In this document: positions 63,845 to 64,000 of the stretch, one piece after another
How positions within the stretch are numbered: the first letter of the stretch is position 1
How the letters are laid out: each line of letters starts with the position of its first letter
From: Henricia sp. BOLD:AAB3569
Taxonomy: Eukaryota; Echinodermata; Asteroidea; Spinulosida; Echinasteridae
Reading direction: 5' to 3'
Length of the DNA: 64,000 nucleotides
Assembly (NCBI GenBank): GCA_037783545.1
Contig: JBBELK010001102.1
Coordinates: 1 to 64,000 of the forward strand
The notes under the pieces: model-generated
Databases searched by the model: none
What the model saw: the letters and a program-made list of their open reading frames with translations, nothing else
Told to the model about the DNA's origin: nothing
Position numbers and translations under genes: made by a program

Positions 63845-64000
63845 GTGAGTTGCTCTGTTTGGGCTTTAATGGGTTTTAATTTCACTGTAGCATTTTTAAA
63901 ATTTATTATATAAAGGAAAATAATCATTTTGCAAGATCCTTTTTCCGTAGTTTTGTTTGTAGGTTTGGCATCTAGATCCGTTTTGGTCAAGATTTGGCTG

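Overview
The window is eukaryotic genomic DNA, almost certainly from an invertebrate animal. Genes are split by long introns with GT-AG junctions (one GC-AG), introns and spacers are packed with short inverted-repeat transposons and tRNA-derived SINEs, and ACATGTACATGT-type tracts are scattered throughout. The L-xylulose reductase aligns with human DCXR almost without gaps. A marine deuterostome such as an echinoderm or amphioxus fits the repeat style, but the species cannot be fixed from this sequence alone.

Layout. (1) 1-16516: a tandem satellite with a 296-bp monomer, about 55.8 copies in the window and continuing off its left edge. Apart from two one-base indels I saw no difference between copies. 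(2) 16517-17743: a short flank with a Harbinger-like MITE and a fold-back of CCGGAAAAC units just upstream of the next gene. (3) 17744-37787, plus strand: a complete eight-exon DCXR gene encoding 246 aa with every SDR catalytic residue intact; intron 1 alone is about 9.5 kb of nested transposons. (4) 37788-40638: repeat-rich spacer. (5) 40639-44458, minus strand: a small gene of unknown function, with two coding exons (283 aa) and a likely 5'UTR exon. (6) 44600-48998: spacer dominated by fold-back elements. (7) 49003 to beyond the right edge, plus strand: an ankyrin-repeat gene with a 51-aa leader exon and eleven further exons, each encoding one ankyrin repeat and each flanked by phase-0 introns; it is unfinished at 64000.

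Mobile DNA. Four recurring classes can be separated by their target-site duplications (TSDs): 9-bp TSD elements with ends starting TAG (Mutator-like), 3-bp TSD elements with GGC-starting ends (Harbinger-like), TTAA-flanked elements starting AAAGG (Kolobok/piggyBac-like), and TA/CA-flanked elements (mariner-like). Several are nested, so relative insertion order can be read directly. The clearest cases are a 3258-bp element with a GTCAT duplication inside a fold-back that has its own 9-bp duplication (18766-22532), and a SINE with a 12-bp duplication inside a Mutator-like element (24324-25875) whose relative at 43715-44392 lacks it.

The genes show no sign of acting in one pathway. DCXR is a metabolic enzyme of the uronate cycle, the ankyrin protein is probably a binding scaffold, and the minus-strand protein is unidentified. 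I found no clearly new multi-gene system. The most unusual items are the near-identical satellite array, the frameshifted but skippable ankyrin exon 8, the GC-AG intron, the tandem donor at DCXR exon 2, and a MITE family carrying a CRE beside an X-box-like site.
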